DNA from: Thioalkalivibrio nitratireducens
GTDB taxonomy: Bacteria; Pseudomonadota; Gammaproteobacteria; Ectothiorhodospirales; Ectothiorhodospiraceae
Length of the DNA stretch: 7,584 bases
NCBI GenBank assembly: GCA_011390385.1
Contig: JAABSN010000164.1
Span: 1 to 7,584, forward strand
Reading direction: 5' to 3'
Shown: positions 6,284 through 7,584 of the stretch, piece by piece
How the letters are laid out: every line of letters begins with the position of its first letter
Position numbering within the stretch: position 1 is the first letter of the stretch
The notes under the pieces: model-generated
What the model was told of the DNA's origin: nothing
Seen by the model: the letters and a program-made list of their open reading frames with translations, nothing else
Database searches by the model: none
Program-made: the position numbers and the translations under genes

Positions 6284-7048
6284 TCAGGTGATCATTTTGC
6301 GCATACGAGTGATATCGAGCAGATGGATGTTGCGTCCCTGCACATCAATCAGGCCGGATTCGGCAAGGTCATGCAGAACTCTGGAGAAATGCTCCTGGGT
6401 GAGGTTGAGCCTGGAGGCGATTACTCCCTTGCGAGTGGCCAGAAATATCGACTGGCGAGCATTCGGATCTGTTTCTATCTCGTTTCGAGCCGCTTCTGCG
6501 AGGAGAAAGGCCACTACCCTTTCGCGGCCGGAGCGAAGCGAGTAGCTTTCCACATCGGCAAGGAGGTGATGCAGGCGTTGCGCCATACCTGCAATGATGC
6601 GCCGACAGAGCGAGGGGTCTTGCGCCATCTCGTCAAACAGGGTCTTTTTGGCGATATGCAACAATCTGGACTCGCTGAGGGCCTGGGCGCTGACGACGTA
6701 GGGTATGTCCATGAACATCACCGCTTCACCAAAGCTTTGTCCCGGTCGCAGGATTTCGACCACCTTCTCGTGTCCCTCGGCAGAGATGATCGCGAGCTTC
6801 ACATGACCGGTCAGGATCAGATGAAACCCATCGCAATGGTCACCACGGCGAAATAGGGTTTCGTCCTTGGCGACCTTGAGTTCAGTGACGCCACGTGCCA
6901 GACGCAGCACGTCATCGCAGGCGAAACCGTTGAAGATCGGCACCGTCACAAGCTGGCTGCAGAGACGCTTGAGGGTCGGTGAAATCGCATCGAAGTCGTT
7001 CGACTTCTGAGGGTAAACCGGTCCACAGGGCGGCACACGGCGGTTCAT
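6284..7048 (-). CDS. dnr: DNR-type Crp/Fnr-family transcription regulator
   Basis: A 254-residue Crp/Fnr-family activator. Seen: a cyclic-nucleotide-binding-like beta-roll (about 38-140, with LFRRGDHCDGFHLILTGHVK and PGQSFGEAVMF), a long dimerisation helix (about 143-170) and a C-terminal helix-turn-helix (about 203-228, TRKGVIASRLNLTQEHFSRV). The recognition helix carries Glu219, Ser222 and Arg223, the E-x-x-S-R pattern by which FNR-class proteins read TTGAT half-sites. The cysteines (8, 30, 44, 72, 148) do not form the FNR N-terminal cluster motif, so an oxygen-labile Fe-S sensor is unlikely; the heme-based NO-sensing DNR/NNR group fits best. The ATG at 7048 has GGAG seven bases upstream. 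It precedes a DNR-type operator and the nir genes, its likely targets. The N-terminus is about 25 residues longer than typical DNR. A general Fnr-like role is the alternative. Confidence 0.85.
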   Translation of the reverse strand: MNRRVPPCGPVYPQKSNDFDAISPTLKRLCSQLVTVPIFNGFACDDVLRLARGVTELKVAKDETLFRRGDHCDGFHLILTGHVKLAIISAEGHEKVVEILRPGQSFGEAVMFMDIPYVVSAQALSESRLLHIAKKTLFDEMAQDPSLCRRIIAGMAQRLHHLLADVESYSLRSGRERVVAFLLAEAARNEIETDPNARQSIFLATRKGVIASRLNLTQEHFSRVLHDLAESGLIDVQGRNIHLLDITRMRKMIT

Positions 7049-7055
7049 TAGCGTA

Positions 7056-7059
7056 CTCC
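7056..7059 (-). promoter_or_regulatory. Ribosome binding site of dnr
   Basis: Reads GGAG on the minus strand, seven bases before the ATG at 7048. It decides the start over longer in-frame readings reaching back to 7234, which would run through the sirB2-like gene. Confidence 0.75.
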
Positions 7060-7112
7060 AGTTTTGCGGACGCAGTCTGCACCACTGGTGGCTGCCGGCG
7101 GGCTTAGAGGCG

Positions 7113-7508
7113 TCAGTGAGCGATGAAGATGAGCAGGCCGCCAGGATGACGTAGCAAGCCGGTGGCGAGCATCTGAAAAAAGACCAGCAGCGCGAGCACA
7201 AATGCGGCGACGCGCAATCCCAGGGTGGCGCCACGCTTGAGGGCGATGCTGCCCAGCACGATGTAGACCAGCAGCAGGACCAGTTTGCTGATCAGCCAGG
7301 ACTGGGTCAGCAGTGGCCAGCCAATCATAGCGACCATTCCAAGGGCGCTCGCCAGCAATACGGTATCGACCAGATGCGGCAACACCCTTGCTACAGGATG
7401 ACGCAACCACATGGGTCTGATCATCATCAGTACACCGCGCAGCAGAAATCCACCACCACTGAGCAGGACGCAGAGCAGATGCACGTGTTTGAGCATCGGA
7501 TAAATCAT
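7113..7508 (-). CDS. SirB2-family four-helix membrane protein
   Basis: A 131-residue integral membrane protein resembling the SirB/SirB2 family, whose biochemical role is not established. Seen: four hydrophobic segments (about 6-29, 46-64, 70-90 and 98-118), the family-like start MLKHVHLLCVLLSGGGFLLR, the PHLVDTVLLASALGM segment (44-58) and SKLVLLLVYIVLGSIALKRG (74-93). His8, His10, His45 and His121 lie in or at the ends of helices, so metal or heme binding is possible, but that is inference. The ATG at 7508 gives the normal family N-terminus; a further in-frame start at 7571 would add 21 polar residues and is unlikely. Only a weak GGA precedes it by nine bases. It lies 64 bases ahead of dnr in the same direction, with no terminator between, so the two may be cotranscribed. 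No link to denitrification is shown. Confidence 0.8.
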   Translation of the reverse strand: MIYPMLKHVHLLCVLLSGGGFLLRGVLMMIRPMWLRHPVARVLPHLVDTVLLASALGMVAMIGWPLLTQSWLISKLVLLLVYIVLGSIALKRGATLGLRVAAFVLALLVFFQMLATGLLRHPGGLLIFIAH

Positions 7509-7531
7509 GGCTTTCGATCCACTTTCCTGAG

Positions 7532-7559
7532 TTGAAGCCCCCGTCTGAGCGGGTATGAT
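7532..7559 (+). promoter_or_regulatory. Possible sigma70 promoter pointing out of the window
   Basis: On the plus strand TTGAAG (7532-7537) and TATGAT (7554-7559) are separated by 16 bases, a fair match to -35 and -10 elements (four and five of six). It would read rightwards, divergent from the sirB2-like gene, into a gene beyond the edge. I see no start codon with a ribosome binding site in the remaining 25 bases, so this is only a candidate. Confidence 0.3.
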
Positions 7560-7584
7560 TGGCGATCCCAAGCAGAGGCCCGGT

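Noticed and set aside
6110..6856. A 248-codon open frame on the plus strand across the nirC-dnr gap and most of dnr
   Set aside because: It is antisense to the well-supported dnr coding sequence, resembles no protein family I recognise, and has no ribosome binding site; a by-product of GC-rich codon use.
7081..7091. Palindrome CACCAGTGGTG in the gap between the sirB2-like gene and dnr
   Set aside because: The stem is short and not followed by a T-run, so it is not a convincing terminator or operator.
1..7584. Insertion sequences, CRISPR arrays, tRNA or rRNA genes
   Set aside because: No transposase, direct repeat array or structured RNA gene is visible; nearly all of the window is accounted for by the nir genes, dnr and the sirB2-like gene.

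Overview
The window is one coherent block of denitrification genes, all on the minus strand and read from right to left. It encodes most of the machinery that makes heme d1, the cofactor of cytochrome cd1 nitrite reductase (NirS). The fused nirDL gene, the nirS-type (d1 heme) chemistry, a SirB2-type membrane protein and the moderately GC-rich base composition all fit a denitrifying proteobacterium. A betaproteobacterium (Rhodocyclales or Nitrosomonadales-like) is my best guess, but the sequence alone does not settle the genus.

In order of transcription: a SirB2-family four-helix membrane protein (7508-7113); a Crp/Fnr-family regulator of the DNR type (7048-6284); an intergenic region with a strong FNR/DNR-type operator (6237-6250); nirC, a small periplasmic cytochrome c (6116-5751); nirF, a periplasmic d1-biosynthesis lipoprotein (5709-4489); nirDL, nirG and nirH, the siroheme decarboxylase subunits, packed end to end with overlaps (4487-2445); a 183-base gap with a second DNR-type operator in ideal promoter position; nirJ, a radical SAM enzyme (2261-1056); and nirN, dihydro-heme d1 dehydrogenase, overlapping nirJ by four bases and cut off by the left edge (1059-1). 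There is no gene-free stretch longer than about 190 bases.

How the genes work together, from established knowledge of the pathway: siroheme is decarboxylated at its acetate side chains by NirD/L/G/H to 12,18-didecarboxysiroheme. NirJ then acts on two propionates. NirF works at a late, still debated periplasmic step. NirN introduces the last double bond to give heme d1 and hands it to NirS. NirC is a candidate electron carrier for NirN or NirS. The DNR-type regulator would switch the set on when oxygen is low and NO is present; its recognition helix carries the E-x-x-S-R signature that reads TTGAT-type half-sites, and two such sites lie in the window. NirS itself and nirE (the SUMT for precorrin-2) are not here and must lie outside the window if the pathway is complete.

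I do not see a wholly new system. The points most worth a second look are the internal DNR-type promoter that makes nirJ-nirN a separate transcription unit, the alternating A-B-A'-B' arrangement of the four decarboxylase domains, the regulatory inverted repeat ahead of nirC, and the uncharacterised SirB2-like membrane protein placed directly ahead of the regulator.
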